Source: Candidatus Binatia bacterium | GTDB lineage: Bacteria; Desulfobacterota; Binatia; UBA12015 | Reading direction: 5' to 3' | Assembly: GCA_029243485.1 (NCBI GenBank) | Contig: JAQWRY010000003.1 | Coordinates: forward strand, 269,349 to 333,348 | Length of the DNA stretch: 64,000 bases | Part shown: positions 41,165-49,268 of the stretch, piece after piece | How the letters are laid out: every line of letters starts with the position of its first letter | Numbering within the stretch: the first letter of the stretch is position 1 | Notes under the pieces: generated by a model | The model's input: only the letters and a program-made list of their open reading frames with translations | Told to the model about the DNA's origin: nothing | The model's database searches: none | Program-made: the position numbers and the translations under genes

Positions 41165-43270
41165 CTACCCGACTGTGAGGTGGTAGTTCCCCAGCGTGTC
41201 GAGTCGGGCCTTCTGGTTGGGGTAGATCACCACCGTGGTGAGCGGCTCCTCGATGATCGCGGGGCCGGTGACGGTCTGGCGAGCCCGCAATTTGCTCCCG
41301 TCGTAGACCGGGGTCTGGTGCCACTTGCCGTCGAAGTACGCCCGCCGTCGCCCCTTCTGCGCCGTCGACACGGGTCGGGAAGACGGGCGGATGTGCGGCA
41401 TCTCGGGTTTGAGGGTGATCGCCGTCGCTTGGAGGCCGACCGCGCGAAGGATCGGCGTCTGGTCGCGGGACGCGTACGTGTGGAGTTCCTCGTGGGCGCG
41501 GTGGAACGCTTCGATCATTCCGTCGCGGCTATGTCGCGTGAAGGCGCCGCCTCCGGTCAGGGGCAGGGGCATGTCGAACGTCTGGCCCGGGTAACAGAGG
41601 TAGGCGATTCGTTGGTACTGAATCTCCTTCGCCTTGAAGCCGGCCCGCGCGAGTGACTTCGTCGCGGCCTTCGACATATCTGCGTAGAGCTTCGTTACTC
41701 GGCTGAGATCGATGTCGCCGGCGGGCGTGATGTACGACCGTAATTCGTAGACGGTGGGATCGGTCATCAGAAGGCCGAGCGCCGAGAACGTAGGCGCGCT
41801 CTTTGGGATGATGACCGACTTGATGCCGAGCTCCGCGGCCTGCATGCCGGCGTGAACGGCTCCGTTGCCGCCGAAGGCGACCAGCGGCAGGTCGCGCGGG
41901 TCGACGCCGCGCAGCGCCGAGACGCGGCGAATGGCGTTGGCCATGCTGGCGTTCACCATTCGGAAGATGCCGAACGCCGCGTCTTCGATGGTGGCGAGGC
42001 CGAGCGGACGACGGATCTGCTTGTCGATGGCCTTCGTCACGCTGTCGAGATCGAGTTCGAGTTCGCCGCCGTAGAAATAGGCCGGGTCGAGATAGCCGAG
42101 GGCGAGGTTGGCGTCCGTCACCGTCGGTTGCGTGCCGCCCCGGCCGTAACAGATCGGTCCGGGCTGAGCGCCGGCGCTCTGCGGCCCGACGTGCAGCGCT
42201 CCTTCGACGACGCTCGCGATCGAGCCACCGCCCGCGCCGACGGATCGGACGTCGACCATCGGCAGTCCGATCAAATAACGATGATGCCAGTTCCACGACG
42301 ACGAGACCTCGGGTTGGCCTCCGCGCACGAGGCAGACGTCGTAGCTCGTACCGCCCATGTCGACGGAGATGAAATCGTCGACCTTCGCGTCGGACGCGAC
42401 CTTGCACGCGCCGATCACGCCGCCCGCCGGTCCCGAGCCGAGCACGGTCACGGCTTTGTCCGCGACATAGGCCGCGGTCATCAAGCCGCCGTTCGACTGG
42501 ATCAGCAGTAGGTCCTTCGCGTACCCGTTCTCGCGGAGGTTCTGCTCGAGCTTGCCGAGGTACTTTTTGATCTTCGGTCCGACGAAGGCGTTGACCAACG
42601 TGGTCGACGTGCGTTCGAACTCGGGAGCGCGGGGCATCACCTCGCAGGAGAGGGAGACGTCGACCCCCGGGAGTTCCTTTTTCGCGATCTCGCGCACCCG
42701 ACGCTCGTGCGTTGGATCGATGTAGGAGAACAAGAACACGACGGCGAGCGACTCGACCTTCTGGAGTCGCAGGCGCCGCATGGCCTCCCGGACGGCCTTC
42801 TCGTCGAGTTTGACGATGACCTTGCCTTCGAAGTCGAGGCGTTCGGGCACGCCGACGCGGCGGCGGCGCGGGGCGATCGCCGGCGGGGGCGGGGCCGAGG
42901 GGTCCCAGATGTCCTCTTTGTAGCCGCGCCGCAATTCGATCTCGTCGCGGTGACCGTCGCTCGTGATGAGTCCGGTCACGGCGCCGTTCATCTGGATCAT
43001 CGTGTTGTCCGCGGTCGTAGTCCCGTGGACGATGCGCTCGGTCTTTCCAAGGAGCTCCGAAAGCGAGAGGTCCTCGCTCTTGGCTAGACGCGTCAGGCCG
43101 TTCAGAACGCCTTGGCTCTGGTCGTGTAGGGTCGTCGCGGTCTTGTCGAGGTGGATGCTGCGATCCGGGCGAACGAGGACGAGGTCGGTGAAGGTGCCGC
43201 CGACGTCGATGCCGATGCGGTACCCGCCCTTAGGGCTGGCCTTCTTGCTGGAGATTTTACGGAGCGCCAT
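41165..43270 (-). CDS. hydantoinase/oxoprolinase family protein, subunit A (HyuA-type)
   Basis: A protein of 701 residues from ATG 43270, ahead of YRIGIDVGGTFTDLVLV, the ASKHA-type ATP-binding strand of the family. The open frame extends to 43504 only inside the upstream gene. Later motifs are IVHGTTTADNTMI, SNGGLMTA, VLGSGPAGGVIGA and DMGGTSYDVCLV. With HyuB these form ATP-dependent N-methylhydantoinase, 5-oxoprolinase or acetone/acetophenone carboxylase-type enzymes; which one cannot be told. hyuB ends 5 bases before this start, so both are in one operon. Confidence 0.92.
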   Translation of the reverse strand: MALRKISSKKASPKGGYRIGIDVGGTFTDLVLVRPDRSIHLDKTATTLHDQSQGVLNGLTRLAKSEDLSLSELLGKTERIVHGTTTADNTMIQMNGAVTGLITSDGHRDEIELRRGYKEDIWDPSAPPPPAIAPRRRRVGVPERLDFEGKVIVKLDEKAVREAMRRLRLQKVESLAVVFLFSYIDPTHERRVREIAKKELPGVDVSLSCEVMPRAPEFERTSTTLVNAFVGPKIKKYLGKLEQNLRENGYAKDLLLIQSNGGLMTAAYVADKAVTVLGSGPAGGVIGACKVASDAKVDDFISVDMGGTSYDVCLVRGGQPEVSSSWNWHHRYLIGLPMVDVRSVGAGGGSIASVVEGALHVGPQSAGAQPGPICYGRGGTQPTVTDANLALGYLDPAYFYGGELELDLDSVTKAIDKQIRRPLGLATIEDAAFGIFRMVNASMANAIRRVSALRGVDPRDLPLVAFGGNGAVHAGMQAAELGIKSVIIPKSAPTFSALGLLMTDPTVYELRSYITPAGDIDLSRVTKLYADMSKAATKSLARAGFKAKEIQYQRIAYLCYPGQTFDMPLPLTGGGAFTRHSRDGMIEAFHRAHEELHTYASRDQTPILRAVGLQATAITLKPEMPHIRPSSRPVSTAQKGRRRAYFDGKWHQTPVYDGSKLRARQTVTGPAIIEEPLTTVVIYPNQKARLDTLGNYHLTVG

Positions 43271-43275
43271 GAGTC

Positions 43276-45132
43276 TCAGGAGGCCTTTCGGGTCGTTCGC
43301 ATTTTCTTGCGAAGCCGCGTCGTGGCGTTCGAATCGATCTCGAGCGAGAAGTCGTCGAGCTTCCCCTTGAGCACGACACCGTAGCTCGCCTTCGCCGCCT
43401 TCACCGACACGTACTCGTCGAGGACGTCGTCGAGAACCCTCTCGGGGGGCCGGTCGAGAGGGTTGCCCCAACCGCCGCCTCCGCCGTAGTAGTACTCGTA
43501 GCACTCACCGGCTTCGTGCTGGACGCGTTCGGAGAGATCGCCGACCTCGGAGACGTGGTCACTGCCGACGCGGGTCAGAAGCCGATTCGGAGCTCCGTCG
43601 TCGCCGCCCGAGATGCCGGGCATCGGGTACTTCTTGCCGACGACATAGGTGTAGACGGTCGAGGGGGTGAGGACTTGCTTGCGGTAGAGGCTGCCGCAGC
43701 CACCGCGAAACTCGCCCGCGCCGCCGCTGTCGGTCTCGTAGTCCCGCCAGAGCTGGCGGACGGGGAAGATCGACTCGTTGATCTCGGCCGTCGCGCGAAT
43801 GAGGTTGCCAAAGCTTACGTTCATCGCGCCCCAGCCGTCCTGGCCCTGAACGGCAGCGCAGTATGCCGCGAAGGTGTCGACGGAGTGATCGATGAAGGTC
43901 TTTCCGGTCCGCGGGTTCTCGCCGAAGATCACCGTGGGCATACCCATCTTGTACACCTGCGGGGCACACCGGCCCGGCACGACGACGGCCAGCGCCTTGG
44001 CGATGGCTTCGCCGACTTCCGTCCCCGGATGATGCGTGCCGGCCGCCACGGACCGGCCTTCGGGTGGGTTGAGGCAACATCCTTCGGGCACGATCAGGTC
44101 GATTGAATCGAAGAAGCCCTCGTTCTTCGGGATGTCCGACGGCATCATCGCCGCGATCTGCGCGACCACGTAGCCGCGGGTGTTGCCGAAGGTGGAGTAC
44201 GCTTGAATCTCGGGGCGATCGTCGGAGCCCGTGAAGTCGACGGTGATCGACGATCCCTTGATCGTGATCTTGCAGTGGACGTGGATGTCCTTGTTGCCCT
44301 TCGGGTCGTGGTCGACCCAGGTATCGGACTCGTAGACTCCGTCGGGCCAACTCGCGACCTCGCTCTTGAAGCGTCGCTTCGCGTACTCGACCATGTAGTC
44401 GACGGCGCCGCGGACGGTCTCGCTTCCGTAGCGTGCGCACACGTCCTTCAGACGCCGTGCGCCGAGTTGGGCGGCACCGACCTGTGCGCGAAGATCGCCC
44501 AGGAACGTGGGTGTCCGGTTGTTGATCTGGAGCATGTAGGTGATGTCTTTGCGCTCTTCGCCGCGCTCGTAGACCTTGATCGCGGGGAAGCGCACGCCCT
44601 CTGCCCAGATGTCGGTCGCGTCGACGTTATAGCCTCCGGGCGCGCCGCCTCCGGTGTCGGCGTGGTGGCACTGGATCGACGCGATCAATACCATCTCGCC
44701 CTCGTGGAAGACGGGGGCGTAGATGTTGTAGTCCGGCAGGTGGCCGCCCCCGTGGTAGGGGTCGTTGCTCAAAATGACGTCGCCCTCGTACAACTCTTCG
44801 CGCCCGAAGAAGTCGAGCGCGAACTTCACCGGCAGCGTGCTCGAGAGCATGAACTGCGGGATGCCGACCGAGAGGGCGGCGAGGCAGCCGCGTGCGTCCA
44901 GGATGGTCGCGTTCCGCTCGTTGGACTGATTTAGGATCGGCGTCGTGGCGGTGAGTGAGACGTGCGTCGCCATCTCGAACGCGACGGTCTCCATGGCCCC
45001 GCGGATGATCTCGGCGGTGACGGGGTCGTCTGTGGGTTTGCGGCGTCGGGCGGCACTCGCGGGGCGCGTGATCGCACCCTCGCGACGTGCCCGCGCCTTG
45101 TTGGGGGCCAGGTTTCGGCGGCTCGTGACCAT
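43276..45132 (-). CDS. hydantoinase/oxoprolinase family protein, subunit B (HyuB-type)
   Basis: A 618-residue protein with a basic N-terminal extension of about 35 residues, then DPVTAEIIRGAMETVAFEMA, the standard HyuB start. Other signatures are DVILSNDPYHGGGHLPDYNI, HHADTGGGAPGGYNVDATDI, GTHHPGTEVGEAIAKALA and the glycine-rich YYYGGGGGWGNPLDR. The paired subunit A follows. A perfect 16-base palindrome and a consensus -35 lie just upstream. Acetone carboxylases normally have a third small subunit, which is not present here, so a hydantoinase/oxoprolinase-like reaction is somewhat more likely. Confidence 0.92.
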   Translation of the reverse strand: MVTSRRNLAPNKARARREGAITRPASAARRRKPTDDPVTAEIIRGAMETVAFEMATHVSLTATTPILNQSNERNATILDARGCLAALSVGIPQFMLSSTLPVKFALDFFGREELYEGDVILSNDPYHGGGHLPDYNIYAPVFHEGEMVLIASIQCHHADTGGGAPGGYNVDATDIWAEGVRFPAIKVYERGEERKDITYMLQINNRTPTFLGDLRAQVGAAQLGARRLKDVCARYGSETVRGAVDYMVEYAKRRFKSEVASWPDGVYESDTWVDHDPKGNKDIHVHCKITIKGSSITVDFTGSDDRPEIQAYSTFGNTRGYVVAQIAAMMPSDIPKNEGFFDSIDLIVPEGCCLNPPEGRSVAAGTHHPGTEVGEAIAKALAVVVPGRCAPQVYKMGMPTVIFGENPRTGKTFIDHSVDTFAAYCAAVQGQDGWGAMNVSFGNLIRATAEINESIFPVRQLWRDYETDSGGAGEFRGGCGSLYRKQVLTPSTVYTYVVGKKYPMPGISGGDDGAPNRLLTRVGSDHVSEVGDLSERVQHEAGECYEYYYGGGGGWGNPLDRPPERVLDDVLDEYVSVKAAKASYGVVLKGKLDDFSLEIDSNATTRLRKKMRTTRKAS

Positions 45133-45172
45133 GGGAGTCTCCTATCGGACGGGCCAGAATGGGGCGACCCTG

Positions 45173-45208
45173 GATCAATCGATTGATCTAGAACCGACGG
45201 GGTGTCAA
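45173..45208 (-). promoter_or_regulatory. promoter and 16-base operator palindrome of the hyuBA operon
   Basis: GATCAATCGATTGATC at 45173-45188 is a perfect palindrome, 41 bases before the hyuB start. On the minus strand a consensus -35 TTGACA (45208-45203) lies 14 bases upstream, so the palindrome covers the expected -10 area. This is a classic repressor arrangement. No regulator gene is adjacent. Confidence 0.55.
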
Positions 45209-45290
45209 GAACCGGCCGCGTTTCGCGGTTTCTCGACCGGCCGGCCAGGTAGTTGAGGCTTCCGCAGCGCCCGGTTAAGAGACCCGCGCG

Positions 45291-46124
45291 ATGATGTCCC
45301 TCCGGACCGCTGCTTGCGCTCTCGCCCTGCTGCTTCCGCTCGTGGCCTCCCCGGCCTCGGCTGGGCCCACGATGATCCTCGCGACCACCACGAGCACCGA
45401 CAACAGCGGCTTGCTCGACGACCTGCTGCCCGCCTTCGAGGACCGGACGGGGATCGACGTGAAGCCTGTCGCAGTCGGAACGGGCGCGGCACTTCGTATG
45501 GCGACGAAAGGCCAGGCGGACGCGGTTCTCACCCATGCGCCGAGCGCGGAGAAGCCGCTCGTCGACGCCGGCGACCTGATCGAGGGTCGACGCATCATGC
45601 ACAACGACTTCGTCCTGGTCGGCCCGGCAGACGACCCGGCGGGGGCGAAGCAGGACACGCTCGCGACCTCGCTTCGTGCGATCGCGACGCATGGGTCGTT
45701 CGTGTCGCGGGGCGACGACTCCGGAACGCACAAGCGAGAGCTCGCGCTTTGGGCGTTGGCGGACATCGATCCCACCACGCTGCCGAAACGCGAGGAGACC
45801 GGACAGGGAATGGGGGCGACCCTCGACATCGCGAGCGAGCGGCGCTCCTACACCCTCACGGATCGAGGAACCTACCTGGCGCTTCTGCGGCGGCTCGATC
45901 TGGAGGTGATCTTCGAGGGCGAGCCCCCGCTGCTGAACGTTTACAGCATCTATGTCGTGAATCCGGAGAAGCATCCCGGGGCCAAGGCCGACCTCGCCCG
46001 GCAGCTCGCCGCGTACTTCGCCGAGCCGGAGATTCAGGCGCGCATCGGCGAATTTCGGCGGGAGGAATACGGCCGCCCGCTGTTCGTGCCCGACGTCGTT
46101 CCTTCCTCTAAAGAAGGTGGGTGA
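45291..46124 (+). CDS. tupA: tungstate ABC transporter, substrate-binding protein
   Basis: A 277-residue periplasmic protein with Sec signal peptide (ALALLLPLVASPASA). The mature start PTMILATTTSTDNSGLLDDL carries the TTTS motif that is diagnostic for TupA-type tungstate binding, as opposed to ModA or WtpA. VAVGTGAALRMATKGQADAV and FVSRGDDSGTHKRELALW supply further oxyanion-binding residues. ATG 45291 or 45294. Divergent from hyuB; tupB and tupC follow with overlapping codons, making a complete importer. Implies tungsten-dependent enzymes (aldehyde oxidoreductase or formate dehydrogenase type) elsewhere in the genome. Confidence 0.92.
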   Translation: MMSLRTAACALALLLPLVASPASAGPTMILATTTSTDNSGLLDDLLPAFEDRTGIDVKPVAVGTGAALRMATKGQADAVLTHAPSAEKPLVDAGDLIEGRRIMHNDFVLVGPADDPAGAKQDTLATSLRAIATHGSFVSRGDDSGTHKRELALWALADIDPTTLPKREETGQGMGATLDIASERRSYTLTDRGTYLALLRRLDLEVIFEGEPPLLNVYSIYVVNPEKHPGAKADLARQLAAYFAEPEIQARIGEFRREEYGRPLFVPDVVPSSKEGG

Positions 46125-46816
46125 ACGATCTCCTGAGCGGGTTCGCCGAAGCGATACAGCTTCTCGCCCGGCGTGATCCCGAGGTCGAGGGGATCGTCCT
46201 TCGCACCCTGTTCGTCTCGGGGGTCGCGACGCTGCTCGCCATGCTGGCCGGGATCCCCCTCGGTTACGTCTTGGCCCGTAAGCGCTTCCCGGGGCGCACT
46301 TTCGTTCTCGGGTTGGTGAACACAGGGATGGGCATGCCGCCGGTCGTCGCCGGCCTGTTCGTGTGGCTCTTGCTCGTTCGCAACGGCCCGTTCGGCGGCT
46401 TCGAGCTCATCTACACCATCCAGGCGATGGCGATCGCGCAGTTCTTCATCGCGACGCCGATGGTGATGGGCTTCACCGTGGCGTCGATCCAGGCGTTGCC
46501 TCCGCGACTGCCCGATCTCTTGAAATCGCTCGGCGCGTCGCGGGTCCGCACGGTGTGGCTGTTGGCGCGCGAGGCTCGGTTGGGACTGCTCGCGGCCGTG
46601 ATGGCCGGGTTCGGCGCGGTCATCTCGGAAGTGGGCGCGTCGATGATGGTCGGCGGCAATCTCCGCGGCCAGACCCGCATCCTCACGACGGCGATCGTTA
46701 CGGAGACCAGTCGCGGCCAAACGGAGCGGGCGATCGCGCTCGGACTGATCCTTCTCGCGCTCGCGTTCATCGTGAACCTCTTCCTAACCAGATCCCAACA
46801 GGCCCGAGCTCGCTGA
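46121..46816 (+). CDS. tupB: tungstate ABC transporter, permease
   Basis: A 231-residue inner-membrane permease with five to six helices. The coupling segment LPPRLPDLLKSLGASRVRTV and EARLGLLAAVMAGFGAVISE, together with VGGNLRGQTRILTTAIV, are the TupB pattern. GTG 46121 overlaps the tupA stop by four bases, and its TGA overlaps the tupC ATG. It forms a homodimeric pore with the ATPase TupC. Confidence 0.92.
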   Translation: MNDLLSGFAEAIQLLARRDPEVEGIVLRTLFVSGVATLLAMLAGIPLGYVLARKRFPGRTFVLGLVNTGMGMPPVVAGLFVWLLLVRNGPFGGFELIYTIQAMAIAQFFIATPMVMGFTVASIQALPPRLPDLLKSLGASRVRTVWLLAREARLGLLAAVMAGFGAVISEVGASMMVGGNLRGQTRILTTAIVTETSRGQTERAIALGLILLALAFIVNLFLTRSQQARAR

Positions 46817-47748
46817 TGGACGTGCACGTGGAGGGGGTCCAGCTCGAGCGTGACCGGGGCTTTCGGTTGAGCGTGCCCGAGCTCCATCTGGCGAGCGGCA
46901 CGACGACGGCGCTCTTCGGGCCGAACGGAGCCGGTAAGACCACCCTTCTGCGCTTGATCGGCGGTCTCGAGACGCCGACGTCCGGCGCGGTGCGACTGGG
47001 CGACGAGCCGGCGTTGAAAGTGGCACCGGGGAACGTTGCCTACGCATTCCAGGAGGCGGTGTTCCTCTCCGGGACCGTGCGACACAATCTTGCTCTCGCT
47101 CTGGAGTTGCGGGCAGTGCGCGGTGACGATGCGCAGCGTCGCATCGAGGAGGCGACCGAAGCGACGGGGACCACCCCGCTTCTCGACGCGGATACCCGCT
47201 GGCTCTCGGGCGGCGAGGGCCAACGCGTGAACCTGGCGCGGACCTTGTCGCTTCGCTCGCCGCTCACGCTTCTCGACGAGCCGCTCGCGCAACTCGATGG
47301 TGCCCTTCGCCTCCGTCTCCTCGACGACTTGCCGGATCTGCTGCGGCGGTTCACGGAAACGACGGTTCTCGTCACGCACGACCTGGCCGAAGCCTCGCGG
47401 CTCGCGGGTCGACTCGTGGTTTTGATCGGCGGGAAGGTCCGCGCGCACGAGGCCGCCGCCGATCTGCTCCGGCGCCCGCCGGACGCCGAAGTCGCCGAAC
47501 TACTCGGATTCGTCCTCGTGCGATCCGAACAGGGGGTGCTCGCGATTCACCCGGAGCGCCTCCGGGTGGGCGACGGTCCGGTCCGCGTCGCGATGACCGT
47601 CCGACGGGTGATGGATCTCGGCCACACGCGGGAGGTCGTCGGTACGATCGGCGAGGCGCGCGTGGCCGTGGCGCTTCCCGGTGGCTACGAGGAGCCGCGT
47701 GCCGGCGAGACCCTCGCGATCGCCGCCGACGAAGCCGTTTCGTTCTGA
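46816..47748 (+). CDS. tupC: tungstate ABC transporter, ATP-binding protein
   Basis: A protein of 310 residues from ATG 46816, whose A is the last base of the tupB stop; the longer open frame lies within tupB. Walker A FGPNGAGKTTLLRLIG, Q-loop AYAFQEAVFL, a modified signature WLSGGEGQRVNLARTLSL (SGGEGQ rather than SGGQQQ), Walker B LTLLDEPLAQLD and H-loop LVTHDLAEA. Residues about 225-310 form an extra C-terminal domain of TOBE/MOP type (VMDLGHTREVVGTIGEARVA) that may bind oxyanion and regulate transport. Confidence 0.92.
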   Translation: MDVHVEGVQLERDRGFRLSVPELHLASGTTTALFGPNGAGKTTLLRLIGGLETPTSGAVRLGDEPALKVAPGNVAYAFQEAVFLSGTVRHNLALALELRAVRGDDAQRRIEEATEATGTTPLLDADTRWLSGGEGQRVNLARTLSLRSPLTLLDEPLAQLDGALRLRLLDDLPDLLRRFTETTVLVTHDLAEASRLAGRLVVLIGGKVRAHEAAADLLRRPPDAEVAELLGFVLVRSEQGVLAIHPERLRVGDGPVRVAMTVRRVMDLGHTREVVGTIGEARVAVALPGGYEEPRAGETLAIAADEAVSF

Positions 47749-47770
47749 GTCTGTTTCCCGGGATTCTTGG

Positions 47771-49177
47771 TTAGACCGTCGGCCACTCGTGCGCCCAGGG
47801 GCGCGCCTGCTCGTACGCCCACGACGCTTGCATCGCGAGGTCGTCGCGATGGCGGGGAGCGACGATCTGCAACCCGATGGGCAAGCCGGCTTTGGAGATC
47901 CCGGCCCGAACCGTCGCAGCCGGATGCCACGAGAGGTTGAACGGCATCGTGAAGCTGCCGACGGTAGCCATCGGCTGCTTTCGGCCCTCGGTCTCGGCCG
48001 GGAACGGGCCCCGCGCGGGCGGGGCGTCGAAGGGAACGGTCGGCGTGAGGAGGAGATCGTAGTCCGAGAAGGTCTGCGCACACCAACGGTTCAGCTGTTC
48101 GCGGTGGTCGCGCAGTTGTCGCCAGATGTCGGGCGTCATCTTCGCACCCGCCTTAACACCGTTGATGAATCCGCGACCGAACTCTTCCTCATGTTCGGGT
48201 AGGAGTGGTGCGAGCTTTGCGAGCATCTCGAACGCACCCGAGATGCCCCACGCGTAGCCGGGCTCGGGCGGACCGCCCTTGATCTCCTCGACAGTGTGGC
48301 CGAGCTCTTCGAACACGCGCGCGGCATCGGCAACGCCGGCCGCGATGTCGGATTGTACGACTGCGTAACCGAGGTCCGGCGAGTACGCGATGCGAAGCTT
48401 CTTCGGCAGGTCCTTCAAGATCTCGCGGTACGAGAAGCCGGGGTGCGGCAGAGACTTCGGATCCAGGGGATGGGCGCCGACGACGGCATCGAGGTGGATG
48501 GCGGCGTCTTCGACGGTTCGCGTGAGCGGACCGTGCACCGCGGTGTCGTCCATCACCCAGAGATCTTCGGGCCCGTGCGGAACGCGACCGTAGCTCACTT
48601 TCAACCCGAAGCAGCCGGTGAAGGATGCGGGGATGCGAACCGAGCCGCCGCCGTCGCTGGCCGTCGCGAGGGGAAGAACGCCGCCGGCGATCGCGGCGGA
48701 GGAGCCGCCGCTCGACCCGCCCGGGGTGTGATCGGGGTTCCAGGGACTCCGGCTCACGCCGAACAGGAGATTCTTGCTGATCGCGGTATATCCGAACTCC
48801 GGCGCGTTCGTCTTGCCGACGACGATCGCGCCGGCCGCCTTCAGCCGCTCCACCTGTGTCGAGTCCTGCGCGGGCATGTTGTTCTTGTACGGTACGGACG
48901 CGTGCGTGGAGCGGAAGCCGAGTGCGTCTTCGAGTTCCTTCACGCCGAGAGGGATGCCTTCGAGCGCGCCTCCTTCGCCCCGCCCGATACGCTCCTCCGC
49001 CGCCTTGGCCCCCGCGAGGAGCTGGTCATCGTCGCCGATCTGGCAGAACGAGTTCAGCGTGGGCTGCGTCTCGCGAATGCGGTCGAGCGTCGTGCGCATG
49101 AGCTCGACGGGAGAGATCTCCTTCGTCTGGAGCCGGCGGATAATTTCGGTGAGGGGGCGGTACAAAACCTCTTTCAT
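47771..49177 (-). CDS. amidase signature family protein
   Basis: A 468-residue enzyme. The Ser-cisSer-Lys triad is intact: lysine in GIPLGVKELEDAL, cis-serine in HTPGGSSGGSSAAIAGG, and nucleophile serine in TASDGGGSVRIPASFTG. The C-terminal LLTPTVPFDAPPARGP is also standard. It hydrolyses an amide, perhaps a carbamoyl or acylamide product; pairing with the hyuBA operon in cyclic-amide breakdown would fit, but tupABC lies between. Alone on its strand, convergent with tupC, 22 bases apart. Confidence 0.93.
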   Translation of the reverse strand: MKEVLYRPLTEIIRRLQTKEISPVELMRTTLDRIRETQPTLNSFCQIGDDDQLLAGAKAAEERIGRGEGGALEGIPLGVKELEDALGFRSTHASVPYKNNMPAQDSTQVERLKAAGAIVVGKTNAPEFGYTAISKNLLFGVSRSPWNPDHTPGGSSGGSSAAIAGGVLPLATASDGGGSVRIPASFTGCFGLKVSYGRVPHGPEDLWVMDDTAVHGPLTRTVEDAAIHLDAVVGAHPLDPKSLPHPGFSYREILKDLPKKLRIAYSPDLGYAVVQSDIAAGVADAARVFEELGHTVEEIKGGPPEPGYAWGISGAFEMLAKLAPLLPEHEEEFGRGFINGVKAGAKMTPDIWRQLRDHREQLNRWCAQTFSDYDLLLTPTVPFDAPPARGPFPAETEGRKQPMATVGSFTMPFNLSWHPAATVRAGISKAGLPIGLQIVAPRHRDDLAMQASWAYEQARPWAHEWPTV

Positions 49178-49268
49178 GGCAGCACTCCTTCAGCGCGGGA
49201 CCCTATCACGGAGTTTGCCGGCGGGAAGAGGGATTGACCGGGTGGCGCTGAGGCACTAACGCCCGCAG

